This document shows positions 48,943 through 58,439 of a stretch of 64,000 nucleotides of DNA, in pieces. Position 1 is the first letter of the stretch, and each line of letters opens with the position of its first letter. The notes under the pieces were generated by a model, which did not search any database, was not told the DNA's origin, and saw only the letters and a program-made list of their open reading frames with translations. The stretch is from an uncultured Candidatus Binatia bacterium (GTDB taxonomy: Bacteria; Desulfobacterota; Binatia; Bin18). Position numbers and translations under genes: made by a program. The stretch lies in the NCBI GenBank assembly GCA_958296235.1, contig OY282457.1:1612501-1676500 (forward strand), written 5' to 3'.

Positions 48943-50505
48943 ATGAACGAAGTGGCACACCAAGCGCGACTGGACGACGGCCCCGGCTACCGGGTCGGCC
49001 AGCACAATACCCGGATATGGGGGCTGGATATCGACAAGACGGTCTTCCCGGTTTCCGCTTTCACCATTGTTGTCTTTGTCCTCGGCGCGCTGCTGTTCCC
49101 GGAGGGGGCGACCCAAGTCTTTGAGACTACCCGGACCTGGCTCACCACCCAGTTCGACTGGTTGTTCCTGATCACCGCCAACTTCATCCTGCTGTTCTGC
49201 CTGGGTGTGGCGCTCTCCCCGCTCGGCAAAGTGCGGATCGGCGGACGGGAGGCGCTACCCGAGTACTCCTCCCTCAGCTGGTTCTCCATGCTCTTTGCGG
49301 CCGGCATAGGCATAGGGCTGATGTTCTTCGGCGTGCTGGAGCCGGTCCAGCACTTTCTGCATCCCCCACTCGGTATTGAGGCCGCCGATACTGAGGCGGC
49401 CCGCGTTATGGGCATAGCCGCGGCGACTTTTCACTGGGGTCTGCACGGTTGGGCAATCTACGCGCTGATGGGTCTCGCCCTGGCGTTCTTCAGCTATAAC
49501 CGGGGCCTGCCGCTCACCGTTCGCTCTGCCTTCTACCCCCTGCTCGGAGACCGCATCTGGGGCTGGCCCGGCCACCTCATTGATACGCTGACCGTCTTTG
49601 TGACCATGTTCGGTCTTGCCACCTCGCTCGGCTTGGGGGCCAATCAGGTAACGGGTGGCCTCAATTACCTGTTCGGGATTCCAGCCACCGACCTCACCAG
49701 GATGGTGCTCATTGTACTGATTACCGCGGTCGCGACGGTCTCGGTGCTGACCGGGATCAATGTCGGTATCAAGCGGCTCAGCGAGATGAACGCACTGCTG
49801 GCGATGTTGCTGCTGGGGTGCATTATCTGGATCGGACCGACAGTCGAAATCGGGGCTGGCTTTTTCAGCGGGCTGGGGACCTACCTGATCGAAATTGCGC
49901 CGCTCAGCAACTGGGTGGGCCGGCAGGACACGGCCTTCCTGCACGACTGGACCGCCTTCTACCTGGCCTGGTGGCTGGCCTGGGCCCCGTTCGTCGGTAT
50001 TTTCATCGCCCGCATTTCCAAGGGCCGCACAGTCCGCGAGTTCCTGCTCTGCACCCTCCTCCTGCCGTCACTGTTCATTTTATTGTGGATGAGTGCTTTT
50101 GGCGGGACCGCCGTTCACCAATACCTCGCTGACGGCTACACCGGCGTGACTGAGGTGACCATGCGGACACCCGAGCTGGCACTGTTCAGAATGCTCGAAC
50201 CACTGCCGCTGACAGGTCTGCTGTCTGCCGTGAGTATCGTCCTGATAGTCATCTTTTTCGTCACCTCGTCAGACTCCGGCTCGCTGGTCGTCGATACCAT
50301 CGCCGCGGGCGGCAAGCTCAACACCCCGGTGGTGCAGCGCGTGTTCTGGTGCGTGCTTGAAGGGCTGATCGCCATTGCGCTCCTCTTGGGCGGCGGTCTG
50401 AATTCCTTGCAGGCCGCTGCCCTCGTCTCGGGTTTGCCGTTCGCCCTTGTCCTCCTCGGGATGACCCTCACGACCTGGCTGGAACTGCGCCGTGAGGCGC
50501 TTTGA
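48943..50505 (+). CDS. BCCT-family betaine/choline/carnitine transporter
   Basis: A 520-residue inner-membrane transporter with 12 helices. Family signatures: LSWFSMLFAAGIGIGLMFFG (glycine-rich helix), FHWGLHGWAIYALMGLALAF, and the Trp-rich segment WTAFYLAWWLAWAPFVGIF followed by ARISKGRTVREF. Transports trimethylammonium compounds such as glycine betaine, likely for osmoprotection or as methylamine-type nutrients. GGAGG precedes the ATG at 48943. A TonB receptor starts 15 bp after it; the two may form a nutrient-uptake unit across both membranes, which would be unusual for this substrate class. Confidence 0.92.
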   Translation: MNEVAHQARLDDGPGYRVGQHNTRIWGLDIDKTVFPVSAFTIVVFVLGALLFPEGATQVFETTRTWLTTQFDWLFLITANFILLFCLGVALSPLGKVRIGGREALPEYSSLSWFSMLFAAGIGIGLMFFGVLEPVQHFLHPPLGIEAADTEAARVMGIAAATFHWGLHGWAIYALMGLALAFFSYNRGLPLTVRSAFYPLLGDRIWGWPGHLIDTLTVFVTMFGLATSLGLGANQVTGGLNYLFGIPATDLTRMVLIVLITAVATVSVLTGINVGIKRLSEMNALLAMLLLGCIIWIGPTVEIGAGFFSGLGTYLIEIAPLSNWVGRQDTAFLHDWTAFYLAWWLAWAPFVGIFIARISKGRTVREFLLCTLLLPSLFILLWMSAFGGTAVHQYLADGYTGVTEVTMRTPELALFRMLEPLPLTGLLSAVSIVLIVIFFVTSSDSGSLVVDTIAAGGKLNTPVVQRVFWCVLEGLIAIALLLGGGLNSLQAAALVSGLPFALVLLGMTLTTWLELRREAL

Positions 50506-50520
50506 GCGGGGGGGGAATCC

Positions 50521-53481
50521 GTGTTGAAAAAGACTTTGCTGTGGCAAGGGCTCTCGGTGGCCGCGGCACTGCTGCTGACTGCCGCCACAGCGCCAGCTTT
50601 TGCCGCCGACGCTGAACAGCCGGACGCCGAGGCCAGCCAAGAGCCGCAGAAACTGGAGGCCCTGGAAGAGATGATCGTGACCACCGGCTCGCGTCTCCAG
50701 CAGGCGGCCGACCAAGTTGAGCTCGGCCCGGTCGTCAGCGTTGACGCCGAAGAACTGTTGCACCAGGGGACCGTCCGGGTGGAAGAGTTGGCGCGCTCCC
50801 TGCCCTCGGTATTCACCGGTGGTCAGGATGCCTCCAACGCCAACGGTGCCAGCGGGATCGCCACCCTGAATTTGCGCCACCTGGGCTCGTCGCGCACCCT
50901 GGTGCTGATTAACGGCCGCCGGATGCCGGCCGGCTCGCCTTGGGGAGGGACCGGCAATGAGGATATCAACCAGATTCCGGGCGCGCTGCTCAAGCGCGTC
51001 GATGTCCTGACCGGCGGCTCCTCGGCCACCTACGGGTCCGATGCGGTTGCCGGTGTAATCAACTTTGTCCTGCTTGACGATTTTGAGGGGATCAAGCTGG
51101 ATTATCAGTTCAGTCAGCATCAGCACGATAATGACAATCGCGCCCTGAAAAAATTGATTTCCAGTCAGGGCTATAGCGTTGCCGACGACTCCACTGCGGA
51201 CGGCGCATTGTCCAACGTCTCGCTCATCCTGGGGAAAAACCTGGGCAATCGCGGCAATATCACCGCCTACGCGACCTGGCGTGACGGCGGAGAGGTTTTC
51301 CTGGGCGACCGGGACCACTCCAGTTGCGATTTGAGCCCCAATCTTGAGCGGTGCATTGGCTCGGGCACCATACCCCAGGGCCTGTTTGCCGACTTCGGCA
51401 CCCGCAAGGTCCGGCCCGGATACGATCCGGGACCACCCTTCTTCTATCAGGTCGAGGGAGACAAGTTCACGAACTGGGACGGTCGCCTCTACAACTATGC
51501 GCCCCCGAATCACTTTCAACGGCCCGATACGCGCTGGACCGCCGGCGCTCTGGCTCACTACGACCTGCACGAATACGTCGAGGCCTATACCGAACTGATG
51601 TTCATGGACGACCGCACCACCGCCCAGATCGCCCCCTCGGGCTCGTTCTTCAGACAACGCTATCTGCACTGCGGCAATGCCTTTCTGTCCGAGCAGCAGT
51701 TTCAGGCCCTGTGTGGCCAGTACGGCTTGACGCGAGAGGACATCCAGAATGTGTATATCGGTCGGCGCAGCGTCGAGAGCGGCAATCGCAAGGATTACCT
51801 GCACCACACCTCGTATCGCGGCGTGTTCGGGCTGCGAGGCGAGATTACCGATACCTGGCGCTACAATCTGTCTTACCAATACGCCGAGGTGCGCGCGCTG
51901 AGCAAATTCGTGAACGGCCTGTCGGCCAGCCGGGTCAACCGGTCCCTTGATGCGGTATACGACCCCGTGAGCGGAGACATCGCGTGTCGGTCCGCGCTGA
52001 CTGGCGCTGACCCGGACTGTGTGGCCTGGAACATTTTCGAGGACGGCGCGGTCACCAAAGAGATGACCGATTATCTTACCCAAACGCGAACGACCCGCGG
52101 CAGCACCAACCAGCATGTGATGTCCGGCCATATCGCGGCCAATCTCGGCCGCTACGGCCTGGTGTCGCCGTTCGCCCTCACCGGCCTCGATATCGCGCTG
52201 GGCAGTGAATGGCGCGAGGAAAATCTGAGCTACCAGCCCGACCGGGTGACCCAGAGCGGAGACGGGACCGGCGTGGGCGGCGCGCCGCAGCCCCTCAAGG
52301 GTGGGTTTGACGTGCCAGCGGTTTTCTTTGAAGTCGGCATTCCGCTCATCGAAGACGTTCCGTTCGTGCGCCAACTGCTCGTGAATGGGGGCTATCGCTC
52401 TTCCTGGTACGGCGTCCAGACCGACACCTACGGCGTCCGGGCCGGCTGGGCCATCAACCACGACATCAGCCTGCGCGGCAGCTATCAGCGGGCGGTGCGC
52501 GCCCCGAGTATCCGGGAACAGTTCCTGCCGCAGCGCTTGGGCTTGATCTATATGACGTCCGATCCGTGCGCCGGCGGGGTTGTTGACGGTAAAACCGCGG
52601 CCGGCCGGACCTTTGAAGAGTGCGCCCGCAGCGGCGTGACCGCCGAGCAGTTCGGCAATATTCCCGCCTCGCCAGCCGGTCAGTACAACTTTCTGATAGG
52701 CGGCAATCCTGACCTGCTTCCTGAAGATGCGGATACCTACTCGTTTGGCCTGACCGTTACGCCCCGCTTTCTTGAGGGCCTGACCGTTGCCGTGGATTAC
52801 TACGACATCGAGCTCAAGGGCGGCGTCGGCGCCCTGTCGCCCGAGCTTGTCCTGAACCGCTGCCTGGACGGCAAAACCTCTCAGTGCGACAAGGTCAATC
52901 GCGGGCCGGGCGGCGACCTGTGGCTGTCTTCCAACACCATCGAGACCACCGGCCATGTTGAGGCTGTGCTGGAAAACCTGGCCATCGCCAATGTCCGCGG
53001 CTACGACTTCAGCGTGGACTATAGGCTCAATCTTGGTCGCTACGGCTCCGTCAGCTTTACGGACCGGCTTTCCTTTCTCGATACATATACGCTGAAGGCC
53101 ACGGATGATATTCCGAAGGTCGCCTGCGCGGGCAGCTGGGGCTATTCATGCGGCACCCCAACCCCGAGAATCCGCAATATCATGCGGACCACCTGGCTGA
53201 GCCCCTGGGGGGCGCAACCCAGCCTGATGTGGCGCTACATCAGTACCAGCACGGAGACCGACCCGGATCGTCCCATCCCGGTGAATGCCCGCCACTATTT
53301 CGATCTGTCGGTGATCTGGGAGGTCAACCAGTACGCCAGCCTGCGGATCGGCATCCGCAACCTGTTTGACAAGGAACCGCCGCTCGTCGGTGAGGCCGGC
53401 AGAGGGGGCAACACCTTCCCCGGCCTGTACGACGCCCTGGGCCGGTACTGGTTCGTGGGGATGAGCGTCGGCCTCTCCTGA
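50521..53481 (+). CDS. TonB-dependent receptor, large type, copy 1
   Basis: A 986-residue outer-membrane receptor starting at GTG 50521. Signal peptide (LSVAAALLLTAATAPAFA), a short TonB-box region (MIVTTGSRL), plug domain (RTLVLINGRRMPAGSPWGG; DVLTGGSSATYGSDAVAGV) and a long barrel ending in WFVGMSVGLS. The LINGRR/GGSSATYGSDAVAGV pattern is that of the large receptors found for carbohydrates, peptides or other bulky nutrients. It is followed 33 bp later by a paralogue; it also lies 15 bp behind the BCCT gene. Four paired cysteines occur in extracellular loops. Confidence 0.9.
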   Translation: MLKKTLLWQGLSVAAALLLTAATAPAFAADAEQPDAEASQEPQKLEALEEMIVTTGSRLQQAADQVELGPVVSVDAEELLHQGTVRVEELARSLPSVFTGGQDASNANGASGIATLNLRHLGSSRTLVLINGRRMPAGSPWGGTGNEDINQIPGALLKRVDVLTGGSSATYGSDAVAGVINFVLLDDFEGIKLDYQFSQHQHDNDNRALKKLISSQGYSVADDSTADGALSNVSLILGKNLGNRGNITAYATWRDGGEVFLGDRDHSSCDLSPNLERCIGSGTIPQGLFADFGTRKVRPGYDPGPPFFYQVEGDKFTNWDGRLYNYAPPNHFQRPDTRWTAGALAHYDLHEYVEAYTELMFMDDRTTAQIAPSGSFFRQRYLHCGNAFLSEQQFQALCGQYGLTREDIQNVYIGRRSVESGNRKDYLHHTSYRGVFGLRGEITDTWRYNLSYQYAEVRALSKFVNGLSASRVNRSLDAVYDPVSGDIACRSALTGADPDCVAWNIFEDGAVTKEMTDYLTQTRTTRGSTNQHVMSGHIAANLGRYGLVSPFALTGLDIALGSEWREENLSYQPDRVTQSGDGTGVGGAPQPLKGGFDVPAVFFEVGIPLIEDVPFVRQLLVNGGYRSSWYGVQTDTYGVRAGWAINHDISLRGSYQRAVRAPSIREQFLPQRLGLIYMTSDPCAGGVVDGKTAAGRTFEECARSGVTAEQFGNIPASPAGQYNFLIGGNPDLLPEDADTYSFGLTVTPRFLEGLTVAVDYYDIELKGGVGALSPELVLNRCLDGKTSQCDKVNRGPGGDLWLSSNTIETTGHVEAVLENLAIANVRGYDFSVDYRLNLGRYGSVSFTDRLSFLDTYTLKATDDIPKVACAGSWGYSCGTPTPRIRNIMRTTWLSPWGAQPSLMWRYISTSTETDPDRPIPVNARHYFDLSVIWEVNQYASLRIGIRNLFDKEPPLVGEAGRGGNTFPGLYDALGRYWFVGMSVGLS

Positions 53482-53514
53482 CCCGGCGTCTCGGGCGGCA
53501 ACAAAGGAGTGCTC

Positions 53515-56481
53515 ATGTCAAAAAGAACCTTGCTGCGGAGCGGAGTTGCGCTGGCCCTGTTGCTGGCTGCCGCCACTGCGCCGGCCCTGGCCGCAGAGGC
53601 CGAGCAACCGAGCGCCGAGCAGTCGGGCGCTGCAACCCGCCAAGAGCCGTCAGAATTGGAAGCGCTGGTCGTGACCGGCTCACGTATCCAAAGGGCCAAT
53701 CTGGTCAGTTCCAGCCCGGTCATCCAGGTGGACGCGGAAGACCTGTCGTTCCAGGGCAGCGTCCGGGTCGAGGACATGCTGCGCACCCTGCCGCAGGTCT
53801 ACTCCGCCCAGAACGCCAGCCAATCGTACGGCGCCACCGGCACCGCGACTCTGAATCTGCGCAACCTGGGCGCACAGCGCACCCTGATGCTGGTCAACGG
53901 CCGGCGTTTGCCGGCCGGCTCGCCTCTGCAAGGCGGGGTCGGGGCTGATATCAACCAGATTCCGGGCGCGCTGCTCAGGAGCGTTGAGGTGCTGACCGGC
54001 GGCTCCTCGGCCACCTACGGGTCTGATGCGGTGGCTGGCGTCGTCAATTTTCTGATGGTTGACGACTTCGAGGGCATCAAGCTGGATTATCAGTTCAGCC
54101 AGTATCAGCACGACAACGGCAGCGACCGGTGGCAGCGGATTGTCCGGGATGCCGGTTATGAGGTTGCCGATGGCTCGGTATGGGACGGCGATATCTCGAA
54201 TGTCTCGCTGGTTCTGGGGAAAAACCTGGACCGGGGCAACATCACGCTCTACGGGACCTACCGCGATATTGACCCGGTGCTCCAGGCCGACCGCGATTAC
54301 AGCTCGTGCGCCTTGAATGGTGACGCCAGCGCGTGTTCCGGCTCGGCCACCCAGCCCCAGGGCACCTTTTCCGACTTTGGCGTGCTGCGCAGTCAGGGCT
54401 TGGAGAGCTTTGACTACAAGGTGGAGGGCGACCGCTTCGTGCCCCGCCGGGGCACCCTGTTCAACTACGGTCCGTCGAACTATTTTCAGCGCCCCAACCG
54501 GCGCTGGACCGCCGGCCTGTTTGCCCACTACGACCTGCACGACCAAATTGAGGCCTACACCGAGTTCATGTTCATGGACAATCGATCGGTGGCCCAGATC
54601 GCCCCCTCGGGCGCGTTCTTTGTGACCGATACGCTGGGCTGCGGCAATCCATTCCTGTCCCAGCAACAGTTTGAAGCCCTGTGTGGCGCGTATGGGTTGA
54701 CGAGAGATGACAGCCAGCAGGTCTTTATCGGCCGCCGGAATGTGGAGGGCGGGAACCGGCAGGACGACCTGCACCACACCTCCTACCGTGGCGTGTTCGG
54801 TCTGCGCGGGGCCCTGACTGATAGTTGGCGCTATGATCTGTACTATCAATACGCCGAGGTTCGCATGGAGCGCACCTACCTGAACGACCTGTCCATTACC
54901 CGCATCGGGCGCGCGCTGGACGCGGTGCGCGACCCCGCAACAGGTCGGATCGTTTGTCGGTCCGTGCTGGATGGCTCCGACCCGAGTTGTGTCCCCTGGA
55001 ATATCTTTCGGGAGGGCGCAGTGACCCAGGAGATGATCGACTACCTGACCCTGCCCCTGTCCGCCCGCGGAGCGACCGACCAGACGGTTCTGTCCGGCTA
55101 TATCGCCGGTCATCTCGGCGATTATGGCCTCCGGTCTCCATTCGCCACTGCCGGTGTGGATGTGGTCCTGGGCGGCGAATACCGCGACGACAATCTCAAA
55201 TTCAAACCCGACCAGGCCTACCGCAGCGGCGACGGAGCCGGCCAGGGCGGCGCCAGTCAGCCTGTCAGCGGGGGGTCCGATGTCGCGGAGTTTTTCATTG
55301 AAGCCGGTATCCCGCTGATTGACGGCGCACGCTTTGCGGAAGAGCTGGGGTTGGATGGGGGCTATCGCTATTCCGATTACGATTACGGCGAGCAGACCAG
55401 CACCTTTGGTGTCCGCGCAGGCTGGGCACTCAATGCCGATATCCGGCTGCGGGCCAGTTTCCAGCGGGCGATTCGCGGACCGAATGTGCGGGAACGCTTC
55501 CTGCCGCAGGGCTTCAATCTGTTCGAGATGAACGCCGACCCGTGCGCCGGTCCTGTCACCAACGGCAGGACGGCTGAAGGCCGCAGCCTTGAGGAATGCG
55601 CCCGCAGCGGCGTGACGGCAAGCCAGTTCGGTAATATCGAAAATTCGCCGGCGGCCCAGTACAATTTTCTGCAAGGAGGCAACCCGAACCTGACGCCAGA
55701 GGAATCGGATACCTACTCTTTCGGCCTGGTGTGGACGCCCGGCCTTCTCCCAGGTTTCAACTTCAGCCTGGACTATTATTCAATCGAGATCAGCAGAGGC
55801 ATCAGTACCTTGACGCCGGAGTTCATCCTCAACGAATGTCTGGACGGCAACGACTCGCAGTGCGCTCAGGTCAAACGCGGGCGGAGCGGCGACCTGTGGC
55901 TGGGGTCCGACATCGACCACAGCGGCCATATTGTGTCTCTGCTCGACAATCTGGCGGTTGAGGAAGTGCAGGGCTATGACATCACCGTCGGCTATGACCT
56001 CCCGCTGAGTGTCATAGGAATGGGCCGCTGGGGGCGGCTGCGCTTCAGCGACATCCTGTCGATCACCTCCACCTGGGACCAGCAGGAGTTGCAAGGGGCG
56101 CGCAAGGTAGACTGTGCCGGCAACTGGGGGGCCACCTGCGGTTTTCCGACCCCGGATATTCGGAACAATCTGCGCGCCACTTGGGTGACACCGTGGGGGG
56201 TACGGCCCAGTCTCATGTGGCGCTACATCAGCGGCGTCGAAGATCTCAACTCCACCCAGGTCGATCTTGGGGCGCGGCACTACTTCGACCTGGCCGCGAT
56301 CTGGAATTACAAGGAATACACCAGCCTGCGCGTTGGCGTGAACAATCTGTTCGACACGGCCCCGCCACTTGCGGGCAATGCCGCGGGGCCGTCCATCGCC
56401 GGCAACGGCAACACTTTCCCCGGCCTGTACGACGCCCTGGGCCGGTACTGGTTCGTGGGAGTGAGCGTCGGATTCTCCTGA
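53515..56481 (+). CDS. TonB-dependent receptor, large type, copy 2
   Basis: A 988-residue paralogue of the preceding receptor. The ATG at 53515 has AGGAG 5 bases upstream. Signal peptide (SGVALALLLAAATAPALA), LVVTGSRIQ, MLVNGRRLPAGSPLQGG, EVLTGGSSATYGSDAVAGV, and a barrel ending WFVGVSVGFS. The two copies are similar along the whole length, strongest in plug and final strands and weaker in the loops, as expected of a duplication followed by ligand specialisation. It ends 4 bp before the convergent zinc-ribbon gene. Confidence 0.9.
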   Translation: MSKRTLLRSGVALALLLAAATAPALAAEAEQPSAEQSGAATRQEPSELEALVVTGSRIQRANLVSSSPVIQVDAEDLSFQGSVRVEDMLRTLPQVYSAQNASQSYGATGTATLNLRNLGAQRTLMLVNGRRLPAGSPLQGGVGADINQIPGALLRSVEVLTGGSSATYGSDAVAGVVNFLMVDDFEGIKLDYQFSQYQHDNGSDRWQRIVRDAGYEVADGSVWDGDISNVSLVLGKNLDRGNITLYGTYRDIDPVLQADRDYSSCALNGDASACSGSATQPQGTFSDFGVLRSQGLESFDYKVEGDRFVPRRGTLFNYGPSNYFQRPNRRWTAGLFAHYDLHDQIEAYTEFMFMDNRSVAQIAPSGAFFVTDTLGCGNPFLSQQQFEALCGAYGLTRDDSQQVFIGRRNVEGGNRQDDLHHTSYRGVFGLRGALTDSWRYDLYYQYAEVRMERTYLNDLSITRIGRALDAVRDPATGRIVCRSVLDGSDPSCVPWNIFREGAVTQEMIDYLTLPLSARGATDQTVLSGYIAGHLGDYGLRSPFATAGVDVVLGGEYRDDNLKFKPDQAYRSGDGAGQGGASQPVSGGSDVAEFFIEAGIPLIDGARFAEELGLDGGYRYSDYDYGEQTSTFGVRAGWALNADIRLRASFQRAIRGPNVRERFLPQGFNLFEMNADPCAGPVTNGRTAEGRSLEECARSGVTASQFGNIENSPAAQYNFLQGGNPNLTPEESDTYSFGLVWTPGLLPGFNFSLDYYSIEISRGISTLTPEFILNECLDGNDSQCAQVKRGRSGDLWLGSDIDHSGHIVSLLDNLAVEEVQGYDITVGYDLPLSVIGMGRWGRLRFSDILSITSTWDQQELQGARKVDCAGNWGATCGFPTPDIRNNLRATWVTPWGVRPSLMWRYISGVEDLNSTQVDLGARHYFDLAAIWNYKEYTSLRVGVNNLFDTAPPLAGNAAGPSIAGNGNTFPGLYDALGRYWFVGVSVGFS

Positions 56482-56485
56482 GCGG

Positions 56486-56833
56486 CTAGCTTTTGGGGCC
56501 AGTCAGGATATGGCCCATGCCGTCAAAGAACTGCTTGACCCAGTGACTGCCCTTCTGCGCGGACACGGCTTCCAGCTCACCCTTGTCCAGCCACATACCC
56601 TGACACTGCCCGCACTCGTCAATCTCGACTTCTTCAATGAGCCGGGTGGTCAGCCGCACCCCGCATTTGGGGCAACGATTCAGAGCCAACTCACGCACCG
56701 TGTCTTCGTGCTCGGCCTCGCGTTGCTCTTTCATCTTGTTAATCAACTCGCGGTCGCGTTTCGCAAAATAGCGGCTTTCCTCGGCCTGCTCTTTTTGGTG
56801 CAGCTTGGTTCCCAGACGGTCTTTGTCTTCCAT
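56486..56833 (-). CDS. Zinc-ribbon protein of the zf-TFIIB family
   Basis: A 115-residue protein. The first half is charged and helical (KLHQKEQAEESRYFAKRDREL); the second half has the zf-TFIIB pattern CPKCGVRL ... IDECGQCQGMWLDKGELEAV, with four zinc-binding cysteines and the WLDKGEL signature. Function is unknown in bacteria. It stands 76 bp after the CBS gene on the same strand and may be cotranscribed with it. Confidence 0.82.
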   Translation of the reverse strand: MEDKDRLGTKLHQKEQAEESRYFAKRDRELINKMKEQREAEHEDTVRELALNRCPKCGVRLTTRLIEEVEIDECGQCQGMWLDKGELEAVSAQKGSHWVKQFFDGMGHILTGPKS

Positions 56834-56909
56834 AGGGTCTCCTCCTCGCGGTTGTGAGCGCTTCCTCCGGTGGTGTCGGTATTCCGTGCCCGGCGCAACC
56901 CAACAGCCC

Positions 56910-57317
56910 TCAGGCCGTATCCACCACGACTTGCAGCATATCGGTCTCGGTCACAATGCCGACCAGCCGGCTGTCCTTCAACACGGGCAGGCAGCCAATT
57001 TTGTGCTCCATCATCAGCCGGGCGGCGTCCCGGACCGTTGCGTCCGGGCCGATGGAAATCGGATCGACCATGACCTCCTTGACCGCGACGCTCTCCAGAA
57101 AAGCGCGCTGGGCTTTTTCTCCGTATTGCATGACCGTGCCGAGCGAGGCCCGGTACAGATCGCGCTGACTGACAACCCCGACCAGTTCGTCGTCCTCGAC
57201 GACCGGAAAATGCCGGATGCGGCCCAGGTTCATAATGTCTTTTGCCAGGAGCAGCGTGTCGTTCCGTCCCAGCGTGGTCACCTCGGCGCTCATAATGTCC
57301 TGTACAGTCTTTGCCAT
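56910..57317 (-). CDS. Tandem CBS-domain protein
   Basis: A 135-residue protein made of two CBS motifs: the first VQDIMSAEVTTLGRND ... FPVVEDDELVGVVSQRDL, the second VKEVMVDPISIGPDATVRDAA ... GCLPVLKDSRLVGIVTETDML. Such pairs bind adenine nucleotides and report energy state. The ATG at 57317 follows AGGAGGGAG. The degenerate CRISPR-like repeat at 57371-57406 lies directly upstream with a TACACT box facing this gene, so that sequence may be its promoter. Confidence 0.9.
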   Translation of the reverse strand: MAKTVQDIMSAEVTTLGRNDTLLLAKDIMNLGRIRHFPVVEDDELVGVVSQRDLYRASLGTVMQYGEKAQRAFLESVAVKEVMVDPISIGPDATVRDAARLMMEHKIGCLPVLKDSRLVGIVTETDMLQVVVDTA

Positions 57318-57370
57318 AGTCTCTCCCTCCTGTCAGCTCACCTCCTGTCAGCGGTCCATCTTGATCACTC

Positions 57371-57406
57371 AGTGTAACCCACCCAGGGCTGTCCGTAAAT
57401 CACAAG
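57371..57406 (-). repeat. Solitary degenerate copy of the CRISPR repeat
   Basis: This 36-bp stretch matches the CRISPR repeat of the 47.7-48.6 kb array at 29 of 36 positions, with no gaps, in the same orientation (plus strand: AGTGTAACCCACCCAGGGCT and onward). Differences are at repeat positions 9, 14, 18, 26, 29, 30 and 36. No second copy or spacer-like spacing is seen beside it. On the minus strand it ends in TTACACT, the same -10-like end as the array repeats, 54 bp before the CBS gene. Confidence 0.85.
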
Positions 57407-57541
57407 TTGGGGGTTGGGGACTGGAGCCGCAGCCCTCACCCTGAACCCCGAATCCCCCAGCTTCCCTTGCCAACATGGGGCACAGGGGCATATATCAGGC
57501 ACCAGACCCGTCCTGAGCCTGGCCCAAGGGAAGGAACACTC

Positions 57542-58417
57542 GTGGAACCACGCACCTCTCACATTATTGATGAAGTTGAAGCGGCCAACCGGATTGAAAA
57601 CGGCATGACGGTCGCCATCGGCTCCCCAACTCCGATGGCCCTTGTGCGTCAGATCATTCGGCGCGGCCTGAAGGACCTGACGGTTGTCGATGTCGGCCTG
57701 TCGCTGGATATGCTCATTGCCGCCGGTTGCGTCAGAAAAGTCGTCAGTTATTACGCCGGCGGCGGTTTTGGGGTGCCGGTCGCCCCAGCCTTTCGGCGCG
57801 CCGCAGAGCGCGGTGAGATCGAGGTCTGGGAATGTGAAGAAGGCATTTTGACCTTGGGCCTCCAGGCGGCAGCCCAGGGCCTGCCCTTCCTGCCGTGGCG
57901 CGGTGGCGTCGGGACTTCCCTGCCCGAGGTCAACCCGGACCTCAAGGTCTTCAGCGACCCGATTCAGGGCGAGACCTTGCTGGCCGTCCCGCCGATCAAG
58001 CCCGACGTGACCCTCCTGCATGCGGCCGTTTCCGACGAGTATGGCAATGTCCAGCACGTCGGCGGGCCGGGCTGGATAGACCTGTTCATGCAGCGCGCCG
58101 CGGACCATACTATTGTCCAGGTGGAAAAAGTCGTGGCGAACGAGGCAATCCGTAAGGACCCGTGGGCGACAACGATTGCCGGCGCCGATGCCATTGTGCG
58201 CGTCCCTTACGGCGCTCATCCGTTCTATAGCCGGGGTTATTACATTCAGGACAACGCCCATCTCAAAGGCTATCTGGACGCCTCAACCGCCGCGGCCAAG
58301 GGCGACCCCGAAACCCTGCAAGCGTATTTCGCCCGCTATTGCCGAGAACCGGCAACCCATGCCGACTATCTGGAACAAATCGGCATCCGGCGGCTGCTGG
58401 AACTGCACGAGTACTAA
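57542..58417 (+). CDS. Family I CoA-transferase alpha subunit, IpdA-like
   Basis: A 291-residue subunit. Segments such as NRIENGMTVAIGSPTPMALVR, GLQAAAQGLPFLPWRGGVGT and LLHAAVSDEYGNVQHVGGPG follow the glutaconate CoA-transferase/IpdA fold; the GLQAAAQxLPFLP stretch is characteristic of IpdA, a ring-cleaving hydrolase of steroid breakdown. Whether the chemistry here is CoA transfer or ring hydrolysis is open. Start GTG at 57542 behind AAGGGAAGGA. The beta subunit follows 22 bp downstream. Confidence 0.85.
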   Translation: MEPRTSHIIDEVEAANRIENGMTVAIGSPTPMALVRQIIRRGLKDLTVVDVGLSLDMLIAAGCVRKVVSYYAGGGFGVPVAPAFRRAAERGEIEVWECEEGILTLGLQAAAQGLPFLPWRGGVGTSLPEVNPDLKVFSDPIQGETLLAVPPIKPDVTLLHAAVSDEYGNVQHVGGPGWIDLFMQRAADHTIVQVEKVVANEAIRKDPWATTIAGADAIVRVPYGAHPFYSRGYYIQDNAHLKGYLDASTAAAKGDPETLQAYFARYCREPATHADYLEQIGIRRLLELHEY

Positions 58418-58439
58418 GACATCCCCCCGAGGAAAAACT

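Noticed and set aside
50269..52956. An 895-codon open frame antisense to the first tandem TonB receptor (and a 664-codon one at 53680-55674)
   Set aside because: They mirror the GC-rich codon pattern of the receptors; no start signal, no recognisable motifs, and the sense frames are clear receptors.
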